This document shows, piece after piece, positions 1 through 7,688 of a DNA stretch of 64,000 nucleotides; positions within the stretch are counted from its first letter, which is position 1, and each line of letters starts with the position of its first letter. The stretch covers positions 124,001-188,000 of the forward strand of contig NZ_VZZK01000008.1 in assembly GCF_008806385.1 (NCBI RefSeq), written 5' to 3'. The stretch is from Methylobacterium soli. Its GTDB lineage: Bacteria; Pseudomonadota; Alphaproteobacteria; Rhizobiales; Beijerinckiaceae. A program made the translations under genes and the position numbers. The notes beneath the pieces are model-generated. The model saw only the letters and a program-made list of their open reading frames with translations. It was not told the DNA's origin and made no database searches.

Positions 1-419
1 TCGCGCATCCGTACCAGGGCCAGAGTCCCGTCTCGAGCGAGATTGAGACGCCGGATCAATTCCTGGCTGCGGGGCTCGGCGGCTTCATGAAGGCGGCCGA
101 GGCGGGCCCGCGTCGGATCGGAGCGATAGGCCGCGATGGCGGCTTCGACCGCGCCGTGATCGGCATCGAACTCCTGCGCGATCAGCCGCAGAAAGGCCAG
201 GCGCTCCGTCTTGGGAAAGCTCGCGTAGCGGTCGAGGATGAGGCGGGCGAGCGCGACCCCCGACGCCTCGCCGCGCCGGGAAATCAGATCCTCGCAGAAC
301 TTGACCAGTTCGGCGGGATTGGCCCGGGCAGCGATGTCGCCGCGCCCGAAGCTGATGAGGTCCCGTCCCCGGTCGCTGATCGTTTGAAGGAGGTCACCGA
401 AGAAAGAGATCGCCGCCAT
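1..419 (-). CDS. malonyl-CoA decarboxylase, N-terminal part (cut by window edge)
   Basis: The reading frame is open from an ATG at 419 to the window edge, giving about 139 residues, so the C-terminal catalytic part lies outside. The translation begins MAAISFFGDLLQTISDRGR and contains RRGEASGVALAR and a stretch ending in LIRRLNLARDGT. This helical N-terminal domain and the ARDGT-type segment are typical of alphaproteobacterial malonyl-CoA decarboxylase, which converts malonyl-CoA to acetyl-CoA and CO2. An AGGAG ribosome binding site lies about 10 bases before the ATG and supports the start. No partner gene (matB-like malonyl-CoA synthetase) is visible inside the window. The family call rests on recognised N-terminal sequence only. 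Confidence 0.8.
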   Translation of the reverse strand, partial: MAAISFFGDLLQTISDRGRDLISFGRGDIAARANPAELVKFCEDLISRRGEASGVALARLILDRYASFPKTERLAFLRLIAQEFDADHGAVEAAIAAYRSDPTRARLGRLHEAAEPRSQELIRRLNLARDGTLALVRMR

Positions 420-500
420 GAAACGCCGTCCACTCCTTCGCCGCCCGCAGATGTGAGATTCCGCCCCACGCGTCCGGGGCCGTCAGCTTCACAGTTTAGG

Positions 501-526
501 CCCCCTGGGCCGTCGGGGCCAGGGGG
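501..526 (-). terminator. GC-rich stem-loop downstream of the 67-residue gene
   Basis: CCCCCTGG at 501-508 pairs perfectly with CCAGGGGG at 519-526. It lies about 40 bases after the stop of the minus-strand gene at 568-771 and before the malonyl-CoA decarboxylase gene. There is no T-run after it, so it may be a weak terminator or an mRNA end-stabilising hairpin. Confidence 0.35.
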
Positions 527-567
527 CGCTGCCAGGATCCACCTGCGCGGCACGCATGATCGCGCGT

Positions 568-771
568 TCAGGCGCGTCCACCATTCTGCGCCTCAATCTC
601 CGAGTGGTCGGCGCGTTCCCGCCAATCCTCGACGCCGTGATGGCGGGCGAAGCGCAATTCCGCGGCGCGCCGTGCCCGCTCGGGATCGCGTGCCCGCAGA
701 ATTCCGACGGAGCCCACCGTGAAGGGCACGCCGAGGATCTGCTTGGCGAAATGAATGCGGTAGTTCTGCAT
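568..771 (-). CDS. small hypothetical protein (67 aa)
   Basis: A 67-residue ORF beginning MQNYRIHFAKQILGVPFTVG. A GGGAG ribosome binding site lies 5 to 6 bases before the ATG. It is basic and arginine-rich, with a segment ARDPERARRAAELRFAR that looks like an amphipathic helix; there is no signal peptide or membrane segment. I do not know a function. It reads like a short protein family present in Methylobacterium genomes, but that is an impression from memory. It is divergent from the MFS gene downstream, with about 280 bases between them, and followed by a GC-rich hairpin. The start context and codon bias favour a real gene over a shadow ORF. Confidence 0.6.
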   Translation of the reverse strand: MQNYRIHFAKQILGVPFTVGSVGILRARDPERARRAAELRFARHHGVEDWRERADHSEIEAQNGGRA

Positions 772-853
772 GCGGAACTCCCTGTTGTGTCACGAGACCG
801 CGACCCGGCAGCGAATCGGTGATCACCGACCTGCCGTGACGGTATGAGACCCT

Positions 854-869
854 GAAACCACAAGGTTTC
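854..869. promoter_or_regulatory. inverted repeat GAAACC-N4-GGTTTC between divergent genes
   Basis: GAAACC (854-859) and GGTTTC (864-869) form a perfect dyad around ACAA in the 278-base gap between the divergent 67-residue gene and the MFS gene. Position and symmetry suit an operator, but no regulator is adjacent and the protein that would bind is unknown. Confidence 0.3.
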
Positions 870-1049
870 CAAGGGCCTGCCGCGGATCGCACGAGCGATC
901 TCTCCGCGCGCCGCGCCGATTCGGATGTGGGGACCCTTCCCCGGATTTTGAAGGCCGTCCCGGTCTGGCCTCTCTGGACCCATGGACCCTGACTGCGGTT
1001 GCCAAGGTGCTGGAGCCCGGCCTAGGCGAAGGGCTCCGCCTTCCGGACG

Positions 1050-2312
1050 ATGGAGTCCCCGCGCCATGCCGATGCTGCCCGCATGCCTGCCGATCGCACG
1101 CCGGCCGATCTCGGGAACCTGCCCGTGAGCGCGACGGGAGAGGGGCTGTCCGCGCGTGCACGCCTCGGCCTGACGCTGATCGCGGGCGGAGCGGTGGCGA
1201 ACATCTACTACAATCAGCCCCTGCTCGGGCTGCTCGTGGCCGAGTTCGGAGACCGTGCGGCGCTCTGGATACCGACCGCCTGCCTGGTCGGCTACGGGCT
1301 CGGCATCCTCGGCCTCGTGCCGCTCGGCGACAGCCTGCCGCGGCGCAGCCTCATCATGGGGCAGCTGCTCGGCCTGAGCCTCGCCCTGCTCCTGGCGGGT
1401 GCGAGCCCGAATCTCGGACTCTTGGCGCTGGCGAGCCTCGTCATCGGCATTCTCGCGTCGGCGGCGCAGCAGGCCGTGCCCTTCGCGGCGGAATTGGCGC
1501 CGGATGCGAGCCGGGGGCGGATCGTCGGGCAGGTCATGACGGGGCTCCTGACCGGCATCCTGCTCGCCCGGACGGTGAGCGGCCTCGTCGGCGCGCAATT
1601 CGGTTGGCGGGCGGTGTTCTTCGCCGCCGCCGGCGTGGCGCTCGTGATGGCGGGCATCGCCGCCGCGACGTTGCCGCGCACGCCGCAGACGAGGCCCCTG
1701 CGCTACCGCGCGCTGATGCTCTCCATCCTCTACCTCGTGCGGACCCAGCCGGTGCTGCGCACCGCGAGCCTGTCGCAGGCCCTGCTCTTCGCGAGCTTCA
1801 ACGCCTTCTGGGCGACGCTGGCGCTCCTCGTCGAGGCGCCGCCCTTCGATCTCACGGCGGCCGGGGCCGGCCTGTTCGGGGTGATCGGCGTGGCGGGCGC
1901 CTTCGTGGCGCCGCTCTCGGGGCGTTTTGCCGACAGGCGCGGGGCGCGGCCCGTGGTGCTGGGCGGTAGCGTGATGGTTTTCGCAGCCTTCGCAGTGCTT
2001 TGGTTCGCCGGATGGGGATCGCTGGCCTCGGTGGTGATCGGGGTGCTGCTGATCGATATCGGGCTGAACGGGGCACTCATCGCCAACCAGACCCGGGCCT
2101 ACGCGCTGGTTCCGGGGGCGCGGGGGCGGATCAACACGGTACTGTTCACCGTGATGTTCGTGTTCGGGGCGCTCGGCGCCTATGCGGGTTCGCAGGCCTA
2201 CCTGCTCGTCGGGTGGTCCGGCGTCTGCACGGTCGGCCTCGTCCTGGCGGGGTTGGCCTCCCTGGTGGCCTTGCGCGACAGGCACCCGGCCCGGAGCGCG
2301 GGCGGGCCTTGA
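1050..2312 (+). CDS. MFS transporter (drug/solute exporter type)
   Basis: A protein of 420 residues with about 12 hydrophobic segments in two halves, as in the major facilitator superfamily. The loop motif after the second segment reads LGDSLPRRSLI, close to the MFS signature GxxxDRxGRR, and a related copy SGRFADRRGARP starts the second half. The segment NIYYNQPLLGLL near residue 50 is typical of the YnfM/NepI-like exporters. The substrate cannot be read from sequence. The start is uncertain: ATG 1050 gives a 45-residue hydrophilic N-terminus, ATG 1083 a shorter one, and neither has a strong ribosome binding site. The gene is convergent with cobC, three bases apart at the 3' ends, and is probably unrelated to the cobalamin island. 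Confidence 0.85.
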   Translation: MESPRHADAARMPADRTPADLGNLPVSATGEGLSARARLGLTLIAGGAVANIYYNQPLLGLLVAEFGDRAALWIPTACLVGYGLGILGLVPLGDSLPRRSLIMGQLLGLSLALLLAGASPNLGLLALASLVIGILASAAQQAVPFAAELAPDASRGRIVGQVMTGLLTGILLARTVSGLVGAQFGWRAVFFAAAGVALVMAGIAAATLPRTPQTRPLRYRALMLSILYLVRTQPVLRTASLSQALLFASFNAFWATLALLVEAPPFDLTAAGAGLFGVIGVAGAFVAPLSGRFADRRGARPVVLGGSVMVFAAFAVLWFAGWGSLASVVIGVLLIDIGLNGALIANQTRAYALVPGARGRINTVLFTVMFVFGALGAYAGSQAYLLVGWSGVCTVGLVLAGLASLVALRDRHPARSAGGP

Positions 2313-2315
2313 GCC

Positions 2316-3359
2316 TCAGCGCAGGATCCGCGACAGGCGGCACCACTCCGCCTTGTCGGCGGGGAGCCCGAAGCGCAGCCGGTCGGGCGCGGACTCGAAG
2401 CGGCGTACGTAGATCCCGGCCTCGCCGAGACGGCGGAACATGCTGATTCCGCACGGGAAATCGGCCGTCCGGAACAGCGCCGTGCCGCCGACCGGACGGC
2501 CCCCGGCGCGGCCGATCATGCGGTCGAGGCGCGCGGCGTCGGCCTGCCGGGCGGCGGCGGCGGCGCGGCGCCAGGACTCGTCCGAGAGGGCGGCGCGCCC
2601 GATCGCGAGGGCCGGGCCCGAGACCGCCCAGGGCCCGAGCGCCGCGGTGAGGCGGGCCGCGAAGGCGGGCTCCGCCAGGGCGAAGCCGAGGCGGATTCCC
2701 GCGAGCCCGTAGGTCTTTCCGAAGGAGCGCAGGACCACGAGCCCGGGGCGGAGCCGGGGCCCGAGGCTCTCGATCGGCTCGAGATCCGCGAAGGCCTCGT
2801 CCACCACGAGGAGGCCGCCGCGCGCCGAGAGCCGCTCCGCCACACGGAACAAATCATGCACGGAGTGCACGATTCCGTCCGGATTGTTCGGATTGACGAC
2901 GACCACGACCTCTGCATCCTCGGCCTGCCGGAGATCCGGCACCGTCGCGACGGCGTGGCCGCCCCGGATCCAGGCCGCCGCATGCTCGGCATAGGTGGGC
3001 CCGACGACCGCCACTCGGGAAGGTTGCATCAGGCGCGGGATCGTCTCGATCAGGATCTGGGTGCCGGGCGCCGGCACGACGGCGTCGGGCGCGGGCCCGT
3101 AGGCCGCGGCGGCGGCGCGCCGCAGGGCCGCGAGGTCGGCCCCCGAGGGCAGGCGCCGGAACAGGCTGGCCTCGAGCGGCGGACAGGGATAGGGGACCGG
3201 ATTGATCCCCGTCGACAGGTCGAGCCAGGGCTCCGGAGCCCCCGGGAACAGGCGCCGCGCCGCGTCGAGGTCGCCCCCATGGGCGATCGGCGCGGCAGCG
3301 CCCGCCCCGGCCGGGTCCGCCCGCAGCGATAACAGATGTCCTGGACCGCCCTCTTCCAT
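2316..3359 (-). CDS. cobC: threonine-phosphate decarboxylase CobC
   Basis: A protein of 347 residues in the PLP-dependent fold type I aminotransferase family. It carries IAHGGDLDAARR near the N-terminus, NPNNPDG in the middle, and SFGKTYGLAGIRLGF, whose lysine should bind PLP. CobC makes (R)-1-amino-2-propanol phosphate, or supplies the aminopropanol arm, used by the CobD enzyme to form adenosylcobinamide. The neighbour on the other strand is cobD, as expected for the pathway. The only ATG in frame is at 3359, which places the first 24 bases inside the start of divergent cobD; no later ATG or GTG precedes the conserved IAHGGD. Each gene's promoter must therefore lie partly inside the other. 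Confidence 0.93.
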   Translation of the reverse strand: MEEGGPGHLLSLRADPAGAGAAAPIAHGGDLDAARRLFPGAPEPWLDLSTGINPVPYPCPPLEASLFRRLPSGADLAALRRAAAAAYGPAPDAVVPAPGTQILIETIPRLMQPSRVAVVGPTYAEHAAAWIRGGHAVATVPDLRQAEDAEVVVVVNPNNPDGIVHSVHDLFRVAERLSARGGLLVVDEAFADLEPIESLGPRLRPGLVVLRSFGKTYGLAGIRLGFALAEPAFAARLTAALGPWAVSGPALAIGRAALSDESWRRAAAAARQADAARLDRMIGRAGGRPVGGTALFRTADFPCGISMFRRLGEAGIYVRRFESAPDRLRFGLPADKAEWCRLSRILR

Positions 3360-4337
3360 CCGCCCGACACGCTCGCTGCCCTGGCCCTCGCCCTCGCGAT
3401 CGAGGCGGCGGCCGGCTATCCGGACGCGCTCTACAGGGCGGTCGGGCACCCTGTCACCTGGATCGGGCGCGCGATCACCGCCCTCGAGGCCGGGCTGAAC
3501 CGCGGCGGGCCGGCGCGGCGCCGGGCCGGCGGCGTGCTGGCGCTCCTGGTCCTGATCGTCGGCACCGGCGCGGTCGCGGCCGCGCTGACGCGGCTGGCGG
3601 CCGGCGCCGGCGCGGCGGGCGGCGTCCTCCTGGTCGCGCTCCTCTGCGCCAGCCTGCCGGCGCAACGCAGCCTGCACGACCACGTGGCGCGGGTTGCCCG
3701 CGACCTCCGGGCCGCGGGGCTGCCCGGGGGGCGCCGCGCCGTCGCGATGATCGTCGGGCGCGACCCCGAAACCCTCGACGAGGCGGGCATCTGCCGGGCC
3801 GCGATCGAGAGCCTCGCCGAGAACTTCTCGGACGGGATCGTCGCCCCCGCCTTCTGGATCGGGCTCGGCGGCCTGCCCGGGGGGGCCCTCTACAAGGCGA
3901 TCAACACCGCCGACAGCATGATCGGCCACCGCACCCCGCGCCACGAGGCCTTCGGCTGGGCCGCGGCCCGCCTCGACGACCTCGTGAACCTGCCGGCCTC
4001 AAGGCTCTCGGCGGGGCTCATCGTCGCGGCGGCGGCGCTGCATCCGGGCGCCTCGGCGCGGGAGGCGCTCCGGGCGGTCCTGCGCGATGCCGGGCGCCAC
4101 CGCTCGCCCAATGCCGGCTGGCCCGAGGCCGCGATGGCGGGCGCGCTCGGGCTGCGGCTCGCCGGTCCCCGGATCTATGGCGGCACGCGCGTGGCGGATG
4201 CCTGGATGGGCGACGGGCGGGCCGAGGCCGGCCCCGCCGACGTGGAGCGGGCGCTGGCGCTCTACCGCACCGCCTGCATCTGGCTCTTTGCCCTCGTGGT
4301 GGCCGGCGCGGGCGGGCTGCTGCTGGTGCGTGCCTGA
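3336..4337 (+). CDS. cobD: adenosylcobinamide-phosphate synthase CobD (CbiB)
   Basis: A protein of 333 residues, rich in hydrophobic segments, belonging to the CobD/CbiB membrane family. It carries HPVTWIGR near residue 30, ESLAENFSDGIVAPAFW near 155, and KAINTADSMIGH near 190, all family signatures. It joins aminopropanol phosphate to adenosylcobyric acid at the cytoplasmic membrane. The start at 3336 fits the usual family N-terminus. It overlaps the start of divergent cobC by 24 bases. Downstream, 90 bases of tandem repeat separate it from convergent cobQ. Note that the cobC/cobD names follow the Pseudomonas denitrificans scheme, which differs from the Salmonella naming. Confidence 0.94.
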   Translation: MSWTALFHPPDTLAALALALAIEAAAGYPDALYRAVGHPVTWIGRAITALEAGLNRGGPARRRAGGVLALLVLIVGTGAVAAALTRLAAGAGAAGGVLLVALLCASLPAQRSLHDHVARVARDLRAAGLPGGRRAVAMIVGRDPETLDEAGICRAAIESLAENFSDGIVAPAFWIGLGGLPGGALYKAINTADSMIGHRTPRHEAFGWAAARLDDLVNLPASRLSAGLIVAAAALHPGASAREALRAVLRDAGRHRSPNAGWPEAAMAGALGLRLAGPRIYGGTRVADAWMGDGRAEAGPADVERALALYRTACIWLFALVVAGAGGLLLVRA

Positions 4338-4344
4338 GGCCGAG

Positions 4345-4445
4345 GCCGCGGGCGCTTGCTTCCTAAGCCGCGGGCACTTGCTTCCTAAGCCGCGGGCGCT
4401 CGTTTCTATGCCACGGGCGCTTGTTTCCTAAGCCGCGGGCGCTTG
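4345..4445. repeat. 22-bp tandem repeat reaching into the 3' end of cobQ
   Basis: Four units of about 22 bases (4345-4366, 4367-4388, 4389-4409, 4410-4431), consensus GCCGCGGGCGCTTGCTTCCTAA with few changes, plus a partial fifth (4432-4445) inside cobQ. On the minus strand the unit spans the last alanine codons and the stop codon of cobQ, so the array looks like repeated duplication of the cobQ gene end into the cobD-cobQ gap. Confidence 0.85.
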
Positions 4446-5891
4446 ACCCGCCAGCGCCAGCAGCCGGTCGCAATCCACGTGCGCCTCGATGTGGCGGGCG
4501 AGGCCGTCGAGGGCGGCCTCGATGCCGGCCTCGTAGGAGGCGCCCGTCGCCGCGCTGCCGAGGCGTGCCAGCCAGGCGGCGCGCTGGCGGTCGTCGGCGA
4601 AGAGGCCGTGCACGTAGGTGCCGGCCACGAGCCCGTCGGCCGAGACCGCCCCGTCGGGGCGGCCGTCGGCAAAGCGCAGCAGCGGATGGGCGGCGTCGGG
4701 GCCGGCCGTGTCGCCCACATGCATCTCGTAGCCGGCAAAGGGCAGGCCGTCGGGCAGGCTGGTGCCCTGCACCGCCTCCAGGCGCTTCAGGGGCGTCATC
4801 ACGGTCTCGACGTCGAGGAGGCCGAGGCCCGCCACCGTGCGGGGCGCGCCCTCGATCCCGTGCGGGTCGCTCAGGGTTTGGCCGAGCATCTGGTAGCCGC
4901 CGCAGAGGCCGAGCACCCGGCCGCCCCGGCGCCGATGCGCCCGGATGTCGATGTCCCAGCCCTGCGCCCGCAGGAAGTCGAGGTCGTCGATCGTGGTCTT
5001 GGAGCCGGGCAGCAGCACCAGGGCGGCGTCACCCGGGATCGGCGTGCCGGGATGGACCAACACCACCGAGAGCCCGGGCTCGGCGCGCAGGGGGTCGAGG
5101 TCGTCGAAATTGGCGATGCGGGGCAGGACCGGCACCGCGACGATGGTCGCGCCCCCGGCCGAGCCCTTGAGGCCGAGCACGTCCTCGGCCGGGAGCCGGG
5201 CCGCGTCGGGGAAATGCGGGATCAGGCCCAGCGCCTCCCAGCCGGTGCGCCCGGAAATCAGCGCCATCCCGTCGGCGAACAGGCTCGGATCGCCGCGGAA
5301 GCGGTTGACCAGGAAGCCGCGGATCATCGCCGCGTCCTCGTGATCGATCACCGCCTTGGTGCCCACGAGGCTCGCGATGACGCCGCCCCGGTCGATGTCG
5401 CCGACGAGCACGACGGGCGTGCCCGTGGCGCGGGCAAAGCCCATATTGGCGATGTCGCCGGCCCGCAGATTCACCTCGGAGGCCGAGCCCGCCCCCTCCA
5501 CCAGCACGAGGTCGGCCTCGGCGCCGAGCCGCCGGAAGCTCTCGATCACGCTGGCCATCAGGCGGGGCTTCCAGGCCTGGTAGTCGCGCGCCTTCACGGT
5601 TGCGACCATGCGGCCCTGCACCACCACCTGCGATCCCGTCTCGCTCTGGGGCTTGAGCAGGACCGGGTTCATGTGCACCGAGGGCGCGACGCCCGCCGCC
5701 CGCGCCTGCAGCGCCTGCGCCCGCCCGATCTCGCCGCCATCCTGGGTCACGGCGGCGTTGTTCGACATGTTCTGCGGCTTGAACGGGCGCACCCGCAGGC
5801 CCCGGCGCGCGAAGGCGCGGGCGAGCCCGGCCACGATCAGCGACTTGCCGACGTCGGAGCCGGTGCCCTGGATCATCAGGGCGCGGGTCAT
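4428..5891 (-). CDS. cobQ: cobyric acid synthase CobQ
   Basis: A protein of 487 residues. The N-terminal synthetase domain carries the P-loop-like GTGSDVGKS and [12 protein letters not shown]; the middle has [12 protein letters not shown]. The C-terminal class I glutamine amidotransferase domain has [10 protein letters not shown] with the nucleophilic cysteine and YVHGLF with the histidine. The enzyme amidates the b, d, e and g side chains of adenosylcobyrinic acid a,c-diamide using glutamine and ATP. A GGAGG ribosome binding site precedes the ATG. It lies 127 bases after cobO on the same strand, in the order cobP-cobO-cobQ. Its last codons and stop belong to a 22-base tandem repeat that continues past the gene. 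Confidence 0.96.
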   Translation of the reverse strand: MTRALMIQGTGSDVGKSLIVAGLARAFARRGLRVRPFKPQNMSNNAAVTQDGGEIGRAQALQARAAGVAPSVHMNPVLLKPQSETGSQVVVQGRMVATVKARDYQAWKPRLMASVIESFRRLGAEADLVLVEGAGSASEVNLRAGDIANMGFARATGTPVVLVGDIDRGGVIASLVGTKAVIDHEDAAMIRGFLVNRFRGDPSLFADGMALISGRTGWEALGLIPHFPDAARLPAEDVLGLKGSAGGATIVAVPVLPRIANFDDLDPLRAEPGLSVVLVHPGTPIPGDAALVLLPGSKTTIDDLDFLRAQGWDIDIRAHRRRGGRVLGLCGGYQMLGQTLSDPHGIEGAPRTVAGLGLLDVETVMTPLKRLEAVQGTSLPDGLPFAGYEMHVGDTAGPDAAHPLLRFADGRPDGAVSADGLVAGTYVHGLFADDRQRAAWLARLGSAATGASYEAGIEAALDGLARHIEAHVDCDRLLALAGQAPAA

Positions 5892-6018
5892 CGCGCGCCT
5901 CCGCGCAGGGTCGCGGGCGCCGGATCGCGCCGGGCCGTCCGGAGGCCGCCCGCGCGGGCTCGGCCGCGCGGGCCCGCCTTTGAAAGCGGCCCGCTGGCGG
6001 GAGGCGCCGACGCCCGCA

Positions 6019-6630
6019 TCAGAACTCGATCCCCTCCTGCGCCTTCACCCCGGCCGAGAAATGGTGCTTGACGTTGCCCATCTCGGTGACGAGGTCGGCG
6101 GCCTCGATCAGGGCCGGCTTGGCGTTGCGGCCGGTGACGACGACGTGGAGGCCGGGGCGGCGGGCCTGGAGCGCGCCCACCACCGCGTCGAGGTCGAGGT
6201 AATCGTAGCGCAGCGCGATGTTCAATTCGTCCAGGATGAGGAGGCCGATCGTCGGGTCGGCCATCAGCTCCAGGGCCTTGGCCCAGGCCTCGCGGCAGGC
6301 CGCGATGTCGCGGGCTTTGTCCTGCGTCTCCCAGGTGAAGCCCTCGCCCATCGTGTGCCAAGCGACGCGCTCCCCGAAGGCCGCGAGCGCGTGCTTCTCG
6401 CCCGTGTCCCAGGCGCCCTTGATGAATTGCACGATGCCGACGCGGCGGCCGCGCCCGAGCGCCCGCAGGGCGAGGCCGAGGGCCGCAGTGGTCTTGCCCT
6501 TGCCCGGGCCGGTATTGACGATGAGCAGGCCCTTCTCGATCGTCTTGGCGGCCACCTCGGCATCCTGCACGGCCTTGCGCTTCTCCATCTTCTCGCGATG
6601 GCGCGCGTCGTCGCTCGTCTCGGTGCTCAC
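6019..6630 (-). CDS. cobO: cob(I)yrinic acid a,c-diamide adenosyltransferase CobO
   Basis: A protein of 203 residues of the CobA/CobO/BtuR family. It has the P-loop [14 protein letters not shown] near residue 40, and [16 protein letters not shown] and [19 protein letters not shown] further on, which are family signatures. It transfers the adenosyl group from ATP to the cobalt. The GTG at 6630 is chosen because a GGAGGAA ribosome binding site stands just before it; the next upstream starts would lie deep in cobP. The GTG overlaps the cobP stop in the arrangement GTGA, suggesting translational coupling. Confidence 0.96.
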   Translation of the reverse strand: MSTETSDDARHREKMEKRKAVQDAEVAAKTIEKGLLIVNTGPGKGKTTAALGLALRALGRGRRVGIVQFIKGAWDTGEKHALAAFGERVAWHTMGEGFTWETQDKARDIAACREAWAKALELMADPTIGLLILDELNIALRYDYLDLDAVVGALQARRPGLHVVVTGRNAKPALIEAADLVTEMGNVKHHFSAGVKAQEGIEF

Positions 6631-7157
6631 GGGGTTCCTCCGGGGGGTTTCACGACGAGGGGCAGGCCCGCCACCGTGAGGACGACGCGCTCGGCCCGCG
6701 CGGCGAGGCGCTGGTGCAGGCGCCCGGCCTCGTCGCGGAAGCGCCGCGCCAGGGCGTTCTCCGGGACGATGCCGAGGCCGACCTCGTTCGAGACCAGGAT
6801 GACGGGCCCCGGCGCCGCCGCGCAGGCCTCGACGAGGGCCGCGCTCGCGGCCGGGACATCGGCCTCGGCCAGGATCAGGTTGGTGAGCCAGAGCGTGAGG
6901 CAATCGACGAGGACGGGGCCGGTCGACCCGGCCACGGCCTCCGCGAGCGCCATCGGCACGTCCCGGGTGATCCAGCCCTCGGGGCGGCGGGCCCGGTGCA
7001 GGGCGATGCGCGCCCGCATCTCGTCGTCCCAGGCCTGGGCGGTGGCGAGGTAGAGCCAGGGCCCCGGCTCGGCCTCGATCAGCGCCTCCGCGTAGGCGCT
7101 CTTGCCCGAGCGCGCGCCGCCGAGCACCAGGATCATCCGGGTTGGGGCCTGAAGCAT
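6627..7157 (-). CDS. cobP: adenosylcobinamide kinase / guanylyltransferase CobP
   Basis: A protein of 176 residues. It carries the Walker A GGARSGKSAYAE, DCLTLWLTN (metal and nucleotide site) and VSNEVGLGIVP, all typical of CobP/CobU. It phosphorylates adenosylcobinamide and transfers GMP to it, preparing for nucleotide loop assembly. The start at 7157 has AAGGAG four to five bases upstream; an internal ATG at 7136 (MILVLGG) is the alternative. It is first in the run cobP-cobO-cobQ and divergent from the riboswitch-controlled cobalt uptake genes. The B12 riboswitch in the gap points the other way and does not cover this run. Confidence 0.95.
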   Translation of the reverse strand: MLQAPTRMILVLGGARSGKSAYAEALIEAEPGPWLYLATAQAWDDEMRARIALHRARRPEGWITRDVPMALAEAVAGSTGPVLVDCLTLWLTNLILAEADVPAASAALVEACAAAPGPVILVSNEVGLGIVPENALARRFRDEAGRLHQRLAARAERVVLTVAGLPLVVKPPGGTP

Positions 7158-7251
7158 CGGGCTCCTTTGCCCGAGCGGGGGGCGCGGGTCAAAGCGCGCC
7201 GGTTCGCGAATCCTTCGCGTTGTGCGCCGGCGCGCGACAGGGTAGAAGCCT

Positions 7252-7418
7252 GTTCGGACGGTGCCCCGCAGACGGGGTGAAAAGGGAATGCGGTGAGAGG
7301 TTCGCCTCGAGGCCGCGGCTGCCCCCGCAACTGTGAGTGGTTAGCTCCTGCCAGACGGCCACCGGCGCGAGCCGGGAAGGCGGCAGGCGCAGCGATCCGC
7401 GAGCCAGGAGACCTGCCG
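7252..7418 (+). promoter_or_regulatory. cobalamin riboswitch (B12 element)
   Basis: The conserved parts of the adenosylcobalamin riboswitch appear in order: GGTGCCCCG at 7260, GGGAATGCGGTG near 7284, GCTGCCCCCGCAACTG (the B12 box core) at 7318-7333, and GAGCCAGGAGACCTGCC at 7401-7417. It ends about 50 bases before the cbtB start. It should switch off the long run from cbtB to cobJ when cobalamin is plentiful. No separate intrinsic terminator is obvious between it and cbtB, so control of translation or Rho-dependent termination is possible. Confidence 0.95.
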
Positions 7419-7468
7419 TCCCCCGCGCAATCCTCGAACGCCGCCGGCGGGGCGGCTGGAGAATGACG

Positions 7469-7666
7469 ATGTCCACGACGGCTCAGACGCTCGGCACCCA
7501 GTCCCTCGGCACCACCGGCCTTCGCGCGAACGAGGGCCGTGCGGCTGTCGCGATCGCGGCGTTCCTCGGGCTCGGCCTCGTCTTCCTGGCGGGCTTCGCG
7601 CCGGCCTCGGCGCTGCACAACGCCGCGCACGATTTCCGGCACACCCAGAACTTTCCCTGCCACTGA
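7469..7666 (+). CDS. cbtB: cobalt transporter subunit CbtB
   Basis: A protein of 65 residues with one membrane segment (around residues 25-45, FLGLGLVFLAGFAPASA) followed by a histidine-containing tail LHNAAHDFRHTQNFPCH. A short single-helix protein with a His motif at the C-terminus is the hallmark of CbtB, the partner of CbtA in predicted B12-regulated cobalt uptake. The ATG at 7469 is preferred over that at 7463 because the GGAG site at 7458-7461 is then seven bases away. The gene follows directly on the cobalamin riboswitch and precedes cbtA by 22 bases, as in other genomes. Confidence 0.9.
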   Translation: MSTTAQTLGTQSLGTTGLRANEGRAAVAIAAFLGLGLVFLAGFAPASALHNAAHDFRHTQNFPCH

Positions 7667-7688
7667 TCGCGCGACGCCTCAGCGCATC

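Noticed and set aside
489..2285. 598-codon minus-strand open frame opposite the MFS gene
   Set aside because: Composition is that of a shadow frame; the plus-strand frame has 12 membrane segments and MFS motifs.
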